NCBI GenBank assembly: GCA_021803025.1
Contig: JAJZQV010000006.1
Coordinates: forward strand, 14,613 to 57,314
Origin: Actinomycetes bacterium
GTDB taxonomy: Bacteria > Actinomycetota > Actinomycetes > Propionibacteriales > Propionibacteriaceae
Reading direction: 5' to 3'
Length of the DNA stretch: 42,702 nt
The notes under the pieces: generated by a model
The model's database searches: none
What the model saw: the letters and a program-made list of their open reading frames with translations, nothing else
Told to the model about the DNA's origin: nothing
Shown: one piece after another, positions 9,766 to 17,580 of the stretch
Numbering within the stretch: the first letter of the stretch is position 1
How the letters are laid out: each line of letters begins with the position of its first letter
Made by a program: the position numbers and the translations under genes

Positions 9766-10920
9766 TCAGGTCTCGAGGATCGCCACGCACTCCACGTGAT
9801 GCGTCATGGGGAAGATGTCGAACGCCCGTAGCGACCCCACCCGGTAGCCGGACGCGGCGAAGGTTCCCACATCGCGTCCCAGGGAGGCCGGGTCGCAGGC
9901 CACGTACGCGACCCGCCGCGGCCGCCGCCGTACGACCTGGTCCACCACCGCCCTGCCCAATCCCGTACGGGGCGGGTCGCAGACGACGAGGTCGACCCTG
10001 TCCGGCCAGCGCCGTACGACCTGCTCGACCTTGCCCGCCTCGAACCGCGCCTCGGGGACGTTCCGGCTCGCCTCGCGCACCGCCCGCCGCGACAGCTCGA
10101 CGCCCCGAACCGAGACCCCCGCCTCGACCAGCGGGCCTGCGAACAGCCCGACGCCGCAGTACAGGTCCCACGCCGTCTCGCCGGGTCGCGGGTCGAGCCC
10201 TTCCATGACCGCCCGGGCCAGCGTGTCGGCGGCGGCAGCGTGCACCTGCCAGAAGCCGTCGGCAGACACCCGCCAGGTACGTCCGGCGGCACGCTCGAGG
10301 AGCGTCGACGCACCGTGGACGAGCTGCCCGTCGACGATGACGGCGGCCTGCTCTCCGCGGCCGGCGACGACGACCTCCGTACCGGGGACGAAGTCGCCCG
10401 CCGGGACGGGCTGGTCGGGATGGGCGATGAGACATCCCTGGTCAGGGAGCCGGACGACCCGGTGGGAGCGGTGCGCCCGCAACCCGAGCTCCCCCTCGGG
10501 GGTCACCTGGTACCGCATCCGCGTCCGCCACCCCAGACCGGACTCGGGCGGTACGGCCTCCACCGCGCCGGCCCACTCGTACCCGCCCAGCCGACGCAGC
10601 TGCTCGGCGACCACCTGACGCTTGAGCTCACGCTGGGTCGGCAGGTCCGCGTGCTGGAGGTCGCAGCCGCCGCAGCCTCCCGGACGAGCCACCGGGCATG
10701 CCGGCTCGACGCGGCCCGGCGCCGCCTCCAGGACCCGGACCGCGTCGCCACGCGCGTACCGCTCGTGGGTGTCCTCGGTGACCTCCACCTCGACGACCTC
10801 GCCGGGGAGGGCATGCCGTACGAACACGACCTTCCCGTCCACCCTCGCGACGCAGTGCCCGCCGTGGGCCGGAGGCCCGACGGTCACGGGGCCGATGACC
10901 GTCCCCGTGGCCCAGGTCAC
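9766..10920 (-). CDS. TRAM-domain RNA (uracil-C5) methyltransferase, TrmA/RlmC/D family
   Basis: SAM-dependent RNA m5U methyltransferase. An N-terminal TRAM RNA-binding domain (about residues 3-65) is followed by cysteines C75, C83, C86 and C163 that fit the family's [4Fe-4S] site, and then a Rossmann methyltransferase fold with CDPPRTG as motif IV. The catalytic nucleophile is probably C342 in [12 protein letters not shown], with the general base E377 in [10 protein letters not shown]. At 384 residues the length is normal. The GTG start directly abuts the stop of the APC permease, so the two are cotranscribed. The same pair occurs as Rv2690c-Rv2689c. Whether the target is 23S rRNA or tRNA cannot be read from sequence. 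Confidence 0.93.
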   Translation of the reverse strand: MTWATGTVIGPVTVGPPAHGGHCVARVDGKVVFVRHALPGEVVEVEVTEDTHERYARGDAVRVLEAAPGRVEPACPVARPGGCGGCDLQHADLPTQRELKRQVVAEQLRRLGGYEWAGAVEAVPPESGLGWRTRMRYQVTPEGELGLRAHRSHRVVRLPDQGCLIAHPDQPVPAGDFVPGTEVVVAGRGEQAAVIVDGQLVHGASTLLERAAGRTWRVSADGFWQVHAAAADTLARAVMEGLDPRPGETAWDLYCGVGLFAGPLVEAGVSVRGVELSRRAVREASRNVPEARFEAGKVEQVVRRWPDRVDLVVCDPPRTGLGRAVVDQVVRRRPRRVAYVACDPASLGRDVGTFAASGYRVGSLRAFDIFPMTHHVECVAILET

Positions 10921-12963
10921 TCAGGAGCCCTTCTCGGCGTGGTCCATCTCGGTCTGGCTCAGGCCTGTGCCGATGCGGCGCCAGGCAAGCGGGTCCTCGC
11001 GCTGCAGCCGGTCCACGGCCGCCTGCGACGAGTGCAGCTGGTACGGGACGGAGATCACCATGATCCCCGGCGTGAAGTGGAGCCTGGTCCGTACGACGAG
11101 GGCCGTCTGGTTGTGGAGGATCTGCTCCCACCAGTGGCCGACCACGTACTCGGGGACGAACACGCACACGACGTCGCGGGGGTTCGCCGACCGTACGGAC
11201 TTCACGTAGTTGACGAACGGGTTCGTGACCTCACGGAACGGGGACGCGAGCACCTTGAGGGGCACCGGGTAGTCCTGCGCCTCCCACTCGGTGATGACGC
11301 GCTGGACCTCGGCCGGGTCGACAGAGACGATGACCGCCTCCAGCGTGGTGGGACGCATGGCCCTGGCGAACGCCACGGCCCGGGCCGTCGGCTTGTTCAC
11401 GTCGCTCACGAGGATCAGGGCGCGGACGCGGCTCGGCAGCGCGGAGTCAGCCGTGCCCTCCAGCTCGACCTCGCGGGCCACGTTGGCGTAGTGGCCCTTG
11501 ACGGCCTTCATGACGAAGAACACCGACACCATGGCGATGATCGCGAGGTAGGCGCCGTGCGTGAACTTCGAGACGAGGACGATGACGAGCACGACGCCGG
11601 TGAACGTGAGGCCGATGGTGTTGATGACGCGGCTCCGCATCATCTGGCGCCGGATCGCCGGGTCGGTCTCCGTGCGCAGGTGGCGCGTCCAGTGGCGTGT
11701 CATCCCGATCTGGCTCACGGTGAACGACACGAACACGCCCACGACGTACAGCTGGATCAGCGCCGTGACCGACGCGTTGTACAGCAGCACGAGGCTCACG
11801 GCAACGAGGGCGAGCGCGACGATGCCGTTCGAGTAGGCCAGACGGTCGCCACGCGTGTACAGCTGCCGCGGCAGGTAGCCGTCCTTGGCGAGGATCGACC
11901 CGAGCACCGGGAACCCATTGAAGGCGGTGTTCGCAGCGAGCACGAGGATGACCAGCGTGCAGGCCATGACGAAGTAGAAGCCCGGCCGGAAGCCGCCGAA
12001 CACCGTGGACGCGAGCTGGCCCATGACGGTGGGGATGTCGCCCTGGACGGGCACCCCGTCCTTCGTGAAGTACGCGGCGCCGTGCGGGTCGACGAGCTTC
12101 GTGCCCGTGAGGTTGGCGAGGACGAGGATGCCGGTCAGCATCGTCACCGCGATGGTGGCCAGGAGGGCGAGCGTGGTCGCGGCGTTCTTCGACTTCGGCT
12201 TCTTGAAGGCCGGGACGCCGTTGGAGATCGCCTCGACGCCGGTGAGCGCCGCACATCCCGAGGAGAAGGTGCGGGCGAGCAGGGCGATGGCCGCGAAGCC
12301 TGCGAAGCTCGCGTAGCTGGGGTCTGGGACCACCTGGTAGCTGCTGGTCTCGGTCTGGAGGTGGGAGCCGAGCACGAAGATCTGGAACAGACCCCAGGCG
12401 ACCATGACGATGACGCCGATCATGAACGCGTACGTCGGGACCGCGAAGACGCCTCCGGATTCGCGCACGCCCCGGAGGTTCATGGCCATGAGCACGAGGA
12501 TCATCCCCGCGGCCCACAGCCCCTCTCGGCCGGGCGTGATGAACGGGAGGAACGCCTTGGCGTTCTGGATGCCCGAGGAGACGGACACCGCGACGGTGAG
12601 GACGTAGTCGACGAGCAGCGCGCTGGCCACGGTCAGCCCGGCGTTCGGCCCGAGGTTGACGGTGGCGACCTCGTAGTCGCCGCCGCCGGACGGGTAGGCG
12701 TGCACGGTCTGCCGGTACGACGCGACGACGACGATCATGACGGCCGCCACGAGCAGGCCGATCTTCCATGAGAACGCGAACGCGCTCATCCCCGCCAGGG
12801 ACAGCGTGAGCAGGATCTCGTCGGGCGCGTACGCCACGCTCGACAGCGCGTCGGAGGCGAACACCGGAAGCGCGATGCGTTTCGGCAGGAGGGTCTCACC
12901 GAGCTGGTGACTCGCGAGCTTCCTCCCGATGAGGATGCGCTTGCTCGCTTCGGTGAGGTTCAC
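10921..12963 (-). CDS. APC-superfamily permease, probable K+ importer of the KimA/TrkB type
   Basis: Integral membrane transporter with about 12 helices in the first 450 residues and a cytoplasmic C-terminal domain of about 200 residues. The N-terminus carries the marks of this subfamily: LPKRIALPVFASDALSSVAY, followed by YPSGGGDYEVA in the second helix. It is 680 residues long, whereas amino-acid permeases lack the large cytoplasmic tail. It is divergent from two trkA genes, as in mycobacteria (Rv2690c next to ceoB and ceoC), and the family includes the KimA K+/H+ symporter. A role in potassium uptake is therefore inferred from family plus context; amino-acid transport is the older automatic label. 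TATTCT lies seven bases before the GTG start. Confidence 0.88.
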   Translation of the reverse strand: MNLTEASKRILIGRKLASHQLGETLLPKRIALPVFASDALSSVAYAPDEILLTLSLAGMSAFAFSWKIGLLVAAVMIVVVASYRQTVHAYPSGGGDYEVATVNLGPNAGLTVASALLVDYVLTVAVSVSSGIQNAKAFLPFITPGREGLWAAGMILVLMAMNLRGVRESGGVFAVPTYAFMIGVIVMVAWGLFQIFVLGSHLQTETSSYQVVPDPSYASFAGFAAIALLARTFSSGCAALTGVEAISNGVPAFKKPKSKNAATTLALLATIAVTMLTGILVLANLTGTKLVDPHGAAYFTKDGVPVQGDIPTVMGQLASTVFGGFRPGFYFVMACTLVILVLAANTAFNGFPVLGSILAKDGYLPRQLYTRGDRLAYSNGIVALALVAVSLVLLYNASVTALIQLYVVGVFVSFTVSQIGMTRHWTRHLRTETDPAIRRQMMRSRVINTIGLTFTGVVLVIVLVSKFTHGAYLAIIAMVSVFFVMKAVKGHYANVAREVELEGTADSALPSRVRALILVSDVNKPTARAVAFARAMRPTTLEAVIVSVDPAEVQRVITEWEAQDYPVPLKVLASPFREVTNPFVNYVKSVRSANPRDVVCVFVPEYVVGHWWEQILHNQTALVVRTRLHFTPGIMVISVPYQLHSSQAAVDRLQREDPLAWRRIGTGLSQTEMDHAEKGS

Positions 12964-12970
12964 GGAGTCG

Positions 12971-12976
12971 AGAATA
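12971..12976 (-). promoter_or_regulatory. -10 element of the APC permease operon (leaderless)
   Basis: TATTCT on the minus strand is seven bases (CGACTCC) from the GTG start. There is no ribosome site. The divergent ceoB promoter lies within 40 bp, so the 86-bp gap could serve as a joint control region. Confidence 0.5.
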
Positions 12977-13009
12977 CGGCGTGTGTGGGCTGAAAGGGGT
13001 TCCCCCCAG

Positions 13010-13015
13010 TAGCGT
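13010..13015 (+). promoter_or_regulatory. -10 element of the trkA pair
   Basis: TAGCGT lies 34 bases before the first trkA start. Unlike the neighbouring permease, this transcript would have a leader with a GGGAGG ribosome site. Confidence 0.35.
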
Positions 13016-13049
13016 GGTCCCGTCCAAGGGAATCGTCTGGGAGGTGCTC

Positions 13050-13712
13050 GTGCACTACGTGATCATGGGCTGCGGCCGTGTGGGATCGAGCCTCGCGCAC
13101 AGCATCGAGAGCCGTCACCACACCGTGGCCGTCATCGACGTGGACGTCGAGGCCTTCCGCAGGCTGGGTCCGGAGTTCCACGGGACGACGGTCAAGGGAG
13201 TCGGGTTCGACCGCGATGTGCTCCTGGCCTCTGACATCGAGCACGCGGACGGCTTCGCCGCTGTGTCGAGCGGCGACAACTCCAACATCCTGGCCGCACG
13301 CGTCGTACGCGAGAGCTTCGGCGTCGACAACGTGGTGGCCCGCATCTACGACCAGGGCCGCGCAGCCGTGTACGAACGGCTCGGCATCCCCACAGTCGCG
13401 ACCGTCCGGTGGACCGCCGACCAGGTGCTGCGCCGGCTCGTGCCCGACGGCATCGCCGGGCTCTGGCACGACCCCTCCGGCGCCATCCAGCTCGTCGAGG
13501 TGCCGTATCACGTCGGCTGGGTCGGTCACTCCATCCGCACGATCGAGCACGACATCCGGACGCCGATCCCCGCGCTGACGAGGTACGGCAGCGCGATGGT
13601 CGTCGGTGACTCCACCGTGCTGCAGTCCGGCGACATCGTGTACGCGATGGTGGAGTCGAGCAGGGTCCAGGACGTCCAGACCATCATGTCGGCCCCGCCG
13701 ATGGAGCACTGA
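13050..13712 (+). CDS. ceoB: TrkA-type K+ uptake regulatory subunit (CeoB-like)
   Basis: Cytosolic RCK/KTN protein that binds nucleotide (NAD(H) or ATP) and gates a partner K+ transporter. The N-terminal Rossmann fold starts at once with HYVIMGCGRVGSSLA, and the acidic residue after the second strand is in VIDVDVEAF. The C-terminal RCK-C domain spans about residues 140-215. At 220 residues the length matches mycobacterial CeoB. The GTG at 13050 was chosen because GGGAGG lies five bases upstream and the nucleotide-binding strand begins there; the longer reading frame upstream is non-conserved. The second trkA gene follows after 8 bp and the APC permease is divergent. Confidence 0.93.
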   Translation: MHYVIMGCGRVGSSLAHSIESRHHTVAVIDVDVEAFRRLGPEFHGTTVKGVGFDRDVLLASDIEHADGFAAVSSGDNSNILAARVVRESFGVDNVVARIYDQGRAAVYERLGIPTVATVRWTADQVLRRLVPDGIAGLWHDPSGAIQLVEVPYHVGWVGHSIRTIEHDIRTPIPALTRYGSAMVVGDSTVLQSGDIVYAMVESSRVQDVQTIMSAPPMEH

Positions 13713-13720
13713 GGAGAGCC

Positions 13721-14596
13721 ATGCGCGTCACGATCGCCGGTGCCGGCAACGTCGGCCGCTCCATCGCGAGAGAGCTCATCGCCAACGGCCACAGCGTCCT
13801 GCTCATCGACCGGGCCCCGACCGCCATCAAGCCGGCCTCGGTTCCCGAGGCCGAGTGGCTCCTCGCCGACGCCTGCGAGCTGGACTCGCTGGCCGAGGCC
13901 AGGCTCGACACGAGTGACGTGTCCATCGCCGCGACCGGCGACGACAAGGTGAACCTCGTGCACTCGCTGCTGGCGAAGACCGAGTTCGGCGTCCCCAGGA
14001 CGGTCGGCCGGGTGAACCATCCGGGAAACGAGTGGCTCTTCGACGACATGTGGGGCGTCGACGTCGCGGTCTCCACGCCGCGCCTCATGTGCGCGCTCGT
14101 GGAGGAGGCCGTGACGGTGGGCGACCTCGTACGGCTCATGACCTTCCAGAAGGGCCGTACGAACCTCGTGGAGATGACGCTCCCGGAGAGCTCCCCCACC
14201 GTCGGCCGCCGGATCGGCGAGATCAACTGGCCCGGCGAGACCGTGCTCACCGCGGTCATCCGGGACGGTCGTGGCATGGCCCCCGACCGGGACGGAGCGC
14301 TGGAGGTCGGCGACGAGCTCCTGTTCCTCATCGACCCCGACCACGAGACCGAGCTGTCCAGGTTCCTCTCCCCGAGAGCACACGTGGGGGTGCCGCCGCA
14401 GGAGTTCGACATGCGCGCGGCTCCCACGCCGGCGCCCGCCCGACCCGGTGCCGGCCCGGTCAACGTGCCGACCGGTCCCGTCGCGCCGGCACCCCTCAAG
14501 GTGCTCGACGAGGGTGCTCCCCAGAAGGCGGAGACTCCTGTGCCCGCGAGCCACGCCGCGGAGGGCGAGGAGCCCGACCTGCCGCTGGACGAGTAG
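13721..14596 (+). CDS. ceoC: TrkA-type K+ uptake regulatory subunit (CeoC-like) with long tail
   Basis: Second RCK/KTN subunit, expected to pair with the preceding gene. The Rossmann motif is VTIAGAGNVGRSIARELI with VLLIDRA after the second strand; an RCK-C domain follows around residues 135-218. The family usually ends near 220 residues, but this protein has about 65 more: a disordered, Pro/Ala-rich and finally acidic tail (ending in PDLPLDE). The tail may be lineage-specific and has no recognisable motif. The ATG has GAGGAG upstream. The gene ends 9 bp from the convergent OB-fold gene. Confidence 0.92.
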   Translation: MRVTIAGAGNVGRSIARELIANGHSVLLIDRAPTAIKPASVPEAEWLLADACELDSLAEARLDTSDVSIAATGDDKVNLVHSLLAKTEFGVPRTVGRVNHPGNEWLFDDMWGVDVAVSTPRLMCALVEEAVTVGDLVRLMTFQKGRTNLVEMTLPESSPTVGRRIGEINWPGETVLTAVIRDGRGMAPDRDGALEVGDELLFLIDPDHETELSRFLSPRAHVGVPPQEFDMRAAPTPAPARPGAGPVNVPTGPVAPAPLKVLDEGAPQKAETPVPASHAAEGEEPDLPLDE

Positions 14597-14605
14597 CCGG
14601 ACGGC

Positions 14606-14986
14606 TCAGGGGCCGAGCTGGTACGCCGGGTTGAAGATGACCCGGCGGCCCTCGGAGATGGTCAGCGTCCCCCAGACGTCGATGCGTCGGCCGACCTCGA
14701 TGCCCGGGATGAGGCGACGACCCATCCACACGAGGGTGATGCTGCCCGTTCCGTCCTCGAGCTCGACGTCGAGCCCGCCCTTGTCGATCTCGGGGCTCAA
14801 GGTGATCGCCTGTACGGTGCCGCGCAGATGCACCCGCTCGCGGACGCGCGCCCGCTGGATCTGCTGGCACCCCGCCGCCTCGGCGTCGTGTGCGAGCTGC
14901 TCGGACACGAGCTCCGCGTTCGACGAGGTGAGACGCCGGGCCAGCCGCCGCCAGAACCCTTCTCTCCGAGGCGTGGTGGTGCTCAT
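14606..14986 (-). CDS. Small OB-fold nucleic-acid-binding domain protein
   Basis: A 126-residue protein with a basic helical N-terminus (FWRRLARRLTSS) and one OB fold from about residue 45 (VHLRGTVQAITL through LVWMGRRLIPGIEVGRRIDVWGTL). It is the homologue of Rv2694c. The fold suggests single-stranded nucleic acid binding, but no partner or reaction is known to me. It is the last gene of a four-gene operon; its start is one base after the DUF3710 stop. Conserved neighbourhood with dut suggests a nucleic-acid or nucleotide role, which is inference. Confidence 0.85.
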   Translation of the reverse strand: MSTTTPRREGFWRRLARRLTSSNAELVSEQLAHDAEAAGCQQIQRARVRERVHLRGTVQAITLSPEIDKGGLDVELEDGTGSITLVWMGRRLIPGIEVGRRIDVWGTLTISEGRRVIFNPAYQLGP

Positions 14987-14987
14987 G

Positions 14988-15737
14988 TCAGCCCTCCGGT
15001 ACCTTCAACGGGACGGTCTGGCCGGGTGCCATGGGCTCGTCGCCCCGGCGCACGATGAGGTTGCGGAACGCCTCGTCGAACGGCAGCGAGGCGCCGTCAC
15101 CCGCGACGTCGATCGCCGCGTCGCCCATGAGACGGGCCACGAGCAGCCAGCGCGGGCCCTGGACCAGCCAGTCGCGCAAGGGGGCGAAGGCCTCCTCGCC
15201 GTCGGACTCGACCGGTACGACGCGGCGCAGCTCGGTCCCGTACGGCCCCTTCACCCGTTCGGCACTGCCCCCCACGGACAGCGTCTCCTCGATGATGTCG
15301 CCCCGGATCTCGGCGGCGAAACCGCTGCTCTGGGGAGCCGCCTTCACCTCGACCTGCATCGCCGCGCTCCCGAGGCTCAGCACGAGGGCCAGACCGTTGC
15401 CGGACTCCGCGTCGGCGATGATCTGGATCTGCATGCCCTCCTCGGGGGTGACGATGAGCGCACCGAGATCTAGGCGAGGCACGTCGTCGGCTTCGAGATC
15501 GACCTCGTCGACGTCGTACGGACCCTCGACCCGCCATTCCTCGGACTCGTCGTAGACGAGCCACTCGTCATCCTCCTCGTCGACGTCGTCGTAGTCGGCG
15601 TCGAGGTCGTGGTCGTTCGACTCGTCCTCGAGATCCTCGTCATCCAGGTCCGCGTCATCCAGGGCCTCGGAGACGACCTCAGGGTCGGGCTCGGTCTGGC
15701 TCGCCTGCTGCTTCTTGCGGCCGAAGATCACGTTCAC
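14988..15737 (-). CDS. DUF3710 family protein with a very acidic N-terminus
   Basis: Homologue of Rv2696c; function unknown. The conserved DUF3710 domain covers about residues 70-249 ([18 protein letters not shown] and later REWL-like segments). Residues 15-75 are extremely acidic and low in complexity, with runs of Asp and Glu broken by a few Tyr, Trp and Val residues. That region is likely disordered and is longer than the domain requires. The GTG start overlaps the dut stop as GTGA (15734-15737), so translation is coupled. The following OB-fold gene begins one base after its stop. Confidence 0.88.
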   Translation of the reverse strand: MNVIFGRKKQQASQTEPDPEVVSEALDDADLDDEDLEDESNDHDLDADYDDVDEEDDEWLVYDESEEWRVEGPYDVDEVDLEADDVPRLDLGALIVTPEEGMQIQIIADAESGNGLALVLSLGSAAMQVEVKAAPQSSGFAAEIRGDIIEETLSVGGSAERVKGPYGTELRRVVPVESDGEEAFAPLRDWLVQGPRWLLVARLMGDAAIDVAGDGASLPFDEAFRNLIVRRGDEPMAPGQTVPLKVPEG

Positions 15738-16231
15738 TCCTGAGACGGTGCGGAAAGGTCCGCACCAACGCTAGTCCACGCCGCGACCCCGCCGCTCGAC
15801 CCGTGCCCGCGGTCCCCGCGTACGGACGGAGCCAGCTCGTCCACGGCCTCGAAGCTCGCCCAGCCGACCCTCTGGAACACGAGCTGACCCACCGCGTCGC
15901 CCCGGTGCAGCCGGATCGTCTCCGACGTGTCGGTGTTGAGCAGGTTGACCTTGACCTCCCCGCGGTACCCCGCGTCGATCGTGCCCGGCGCGTTGACCAT
16001 CGTGAGGCCGTGACGGGCGGCGAGCCCGGACCGCGGGTGGACCAGGCACACCCAGCCCTCCGGGATCTCGACGGCGATACCCGTTCCGACGAGGACTCGC
16101 TGCCCCGGCGGGATGTCGATGTCCTGGGCGATGGCGAGGTCCGCGCCGGCGTCGCCCGGATGCGCGTAGCGCGGCACCGGCATCCCCGGGTCGAGCAACC
16201 TCACCCGTACCATCAACCGTTCCGCGCTCAT
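15734..16231 (-). CDS. dut: Deoxyuridine 5'-triphosphate nucleotidohydrolase (dUTPase)
   Basis: Trimeric dUTPase that hydrolyses dUTP to dUMP and pyrophosphate, keeping uracil out of DNA and supplying thymidylate synthesis. All five motifs are visible: [38 protein letters not shown], and the glycine-rich [10 protein letters not shown] arm at the C-terminus. At 165 residues the length is typical. The ATG overlaps the DUF3093 stop as ATGA, and its own stop overlaps the DUF3710 GTG. An upstream in-frame extension inside DUF3093 is rejected. Confidence 0.97.
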   Translation of the reverse strand: MSAERLMVRVRLLDPGMPVPRYAHPGDAGADLAIAQDIDIPPGQRVLVGTGIAVEIPEGWVCLVHPRSGLAARHGLTMVNAPGTIDAGYRGEVKVNLLNTDTSETIRLHRGDAVGQLVFQRVGWASFEAVDELAPSVRGDRGHGSSGGVAAWTSVGADLSAPSQE

Positions 16232-16695
16232 GCCTCGCCCTTCGTGGCCGCAGCGGCCGTCCTGGCGGCCTCGATCGCCCAGGCGAGCCGTGGCGCGTCG
16301 TGGGTGGAGACGAGCCAGTACGGGTGAGGGTCGGCCCTGTCCTCGATCACGACCTCGACGGCCTCCTCGGCGTAGGAGCGGTACGTCACGAAGGCTCGTG
16401 GGTCGGCTCCCGGTCCCATCCGGGTCCGTACCTCGTCCTTCGTCAGCGTCCTGACCTCGCCCACGTAAGGCCACTCGACGGTGGACGTCCCCACTGTGAG
16501 CCCTGTGCCGGTGACGTGCACGGTCGCCCTGAACGCGAGCATCATCGCGACGACGGCCACGACGGCGACGCCGAGGCTGGCGAGCGCCGCCCACCCGGGC
16601 AGGAAGACCGCCACCGCGATGACGAACGTCGCAGCGACGAGCACGAGGACGACACCCCACAGGAGCGGCGGTCTGAGATGCTCGGTGTGGCTCAC
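16228..16695 (-). CDS. DUF3093 family membrane protein
   Basis: Homologue of Rv2698 and first gene of the dut operon. The 155-residue protein has two adjacent membrane helices near the N-terminus (about residues 12-32 and 34-54), followed by a soluble domain with the conserved region [13 protein letters not shown] and a [13 protein letters not shown] motif near the end. Function is unknown. A cytoplasmic C-terminal domain on a helical-hairpin anchor is the likely arrangement. The GTG start has TAGCCT six bases upstream, indicating a leaderless operon message. Confidence 0.87.
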   Translation of the reverse strand: MSHTEHLRPPLLWGVVLVLVAATFVIAVAVFLPGWAALASLGVAVVAVVAMMLAFRATVHVTGTGLTVGTSTVEWPYVGEVRTLTKDEVRTRMGPGADPRAFVTYRSYAEEAVEVVIEDRADPHPYWLVSTHDAPRLAWAIEAARTAAAATKGEA

Positions 16696-16701
16696 GGCGT
16701 C

Positions 16702-16707
16702 AGGCTA
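16702..16707 (-). promoter_or_regulatory. -10 element of the DUF3093-dut operon (leaderless)
   Basis: TAGCCT on the minus strand, six bases (GACGCC) before the GTG. The divergent DUF4235 -10 (TAGGAT, 16755-16760) lies about 50 bp away. Confidence 0.5.
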
Positions 16708-16754
16708 CCCCGACGCGTGCGGCCGGTTCGGCCCGCGGTGAGCCCGCTGCCACC

Positions 16755-16760
16755 TAGGAT
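16755..16760 (+). promoter_or_regulatory. -10 element of the DUF4235 gene
   Basis: TAGGAT lies 23 bases before the ATG, which also has a strong AGGAGG ribosome site. This is an ordinary leadered transcript, unlike the divergent operon. Confidence 0.4.
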
Positions 16761-16783
16761 TGGGCCACGCGACAGGAGGCTTC

Positions 16784-17044
16784 ATGAACGACAAGATTCT
16801 CGAGAAGGCGTACCCGGCGATCGTCGGCGCCCTCACGACATTGGTCGCCCAGTTCCTCGTCCGGAAGATGTGGAAGGTCGCCACGGGCGACACGCCGCCT
16901 GACCCGCACGATCCCGACGTGCCCACGCGGGAGGCCGTCACGTGGTTCGTCGCGTCCTCGATCGGCGTCGGCGTGGCCCAGATCCTCATGGGCCGGTTCG
17001 CCAACCGCAAGATCCGCCAGTGGCAGGCCGGGTCGAGCTCCTGA
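16784..17044 (+). CDS. DUF4235 family small membrane protein
   Basis: The 86-residue protein has two hydrophobic segments (about residues 8-25 and 57-76) separated by a Pro/Asp-rich loop, and a basic end (NRKIRQW). It fits the DUF4235 family of small actinobacterial membrane proteins of unknown function. The ATG with AGGAGG seven bases upstream is preferred over an earlier in-frame ATG that lacks a ribosome site. It is convergent with DUF4193 across a hairpin terminator. Confidence 0.82.
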   Translation: MNDKILEKAYPAIVGALTTLVAQFLVRKMWKVATGDTPPDPHDPDVPTREAVTWFVASSIGVGVAQILMGRFANRKIRQWQAGSSS

Positions 17045-17051
17045 CCTGGCC

Positions 17052-17076
17052 GCGCCGACGGCGAGTCCGTCGGCGC
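17052..17076. terminator. Bidirectional hairpin terminator
   Basis: A perfect 10-bp stem (GCGCCGACGG / CCGTCGGCGC) with a 5-base loop sits between two convergent genes. No T-run follows on either side, so termination efficiency is uncertain. Confidence 0.6.
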
Positions 17077-17084
17077 CGTACCTG

Positions 17085-17381
17085 CTAGACGCAGTCGACG
17101 CAGTAGGTCTGCCCGCCCCGGACCTCGGCGATCTGGCTGCGGTGCTTGACGAGGAAGCACGAGGCGCAGGTGAACTCGTCGGCCTGGCGCGGGAGCACCC
17201 GGACGGTCAGCTCCTCGTGGGAGAGGTCGGCGCCGGGGAGCTCGAACGCCTCAGCCGCCTCGGCCTCGTCCTCGTCGACCTTGCCGGAGTTCTTGTCGTT
17301 GCGTCGGCTCTTCAGCTCCTCGAGACTGTCTTCGCCTGAGTCCTCATCGGTCTTGCGGGGCGCGTCGTAGTCGGTCGCCAT
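17085..17381 (-). CDS. DUF4193 family zinc-ribbon-like protein
   Basis: Homologue of Rv2699c; function unknown. The 98 residues begin with a charged, disordered stretch (Asp, Glu, Lys, Arg-rich, about 1-45). A C-terminal metal-binding module follows with CASC and CVDC pairs spaced as in a zinc ribbon. The ATG has a GAAGGGA ribosome site. Although the open frame extends upstream, the conserved family begins at MATDYDAPR. It is divergent from sepH with a 199-bp gap, and convergent with DUF4235. Confidence 0.88.
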   Translation of the reverse strand: MATDYDAPRKTDEDSGEDSLEELKSRRNDKNSGKVDEDEAEAAEAFELPGADLSHEELTVRVLPRQADEFTCASCFLVKHRSQIAEVRGGQTYCVDCV

Positions 17382-17540
17382 GGTCCCTTCCGTGTCCTGC
17401 AGTCGGTGCCGGTCAGGCTCGCGCCCGTCCGATTCGAGGGAATGTGTACCACACTGCACAAGGGCCGTCGTGATCCGGCTCCCCCGTGGTCGGGCTCTCG
17501 ACGCACAGTCGAGGTCCACGCGCGGGGCGCACGCGCGTTG

Positions 17541-17546
17541 TAGGTT
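17541..17546 (+). promoter_or_regulatory. Possible -10 element of sepH
   Basis: TAGGTT lies 34 bases before the sepH ATG. The rest of the 17382-17580 gap holds a TGTGTACCACA imperfect dyad near 17444 of unknown meaning and the DUF4193 promoter region. Confidence 0.35.
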
Positions 17547-17580
17547 TGGGCGGACACACCGGAACGAGAAACGGCCACAC

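Noticed and set aside
10240-12771. Very long antisense open frames opposite the APC permease, acnA, parC, hrpA and sigA
   Set aside because: They mirror GC-rich codon bias of the real genes, are full of Arg/Gly/Pro/His, and show no domain or ribosome site.
12964-13049. A c-di-AMP (ydaO) or other riboswitch upstream of the K+ permease
   Set aside because: The gap is only 86 bp, the permease message seems leaderless, and no conserved riboswitch core can be seen.
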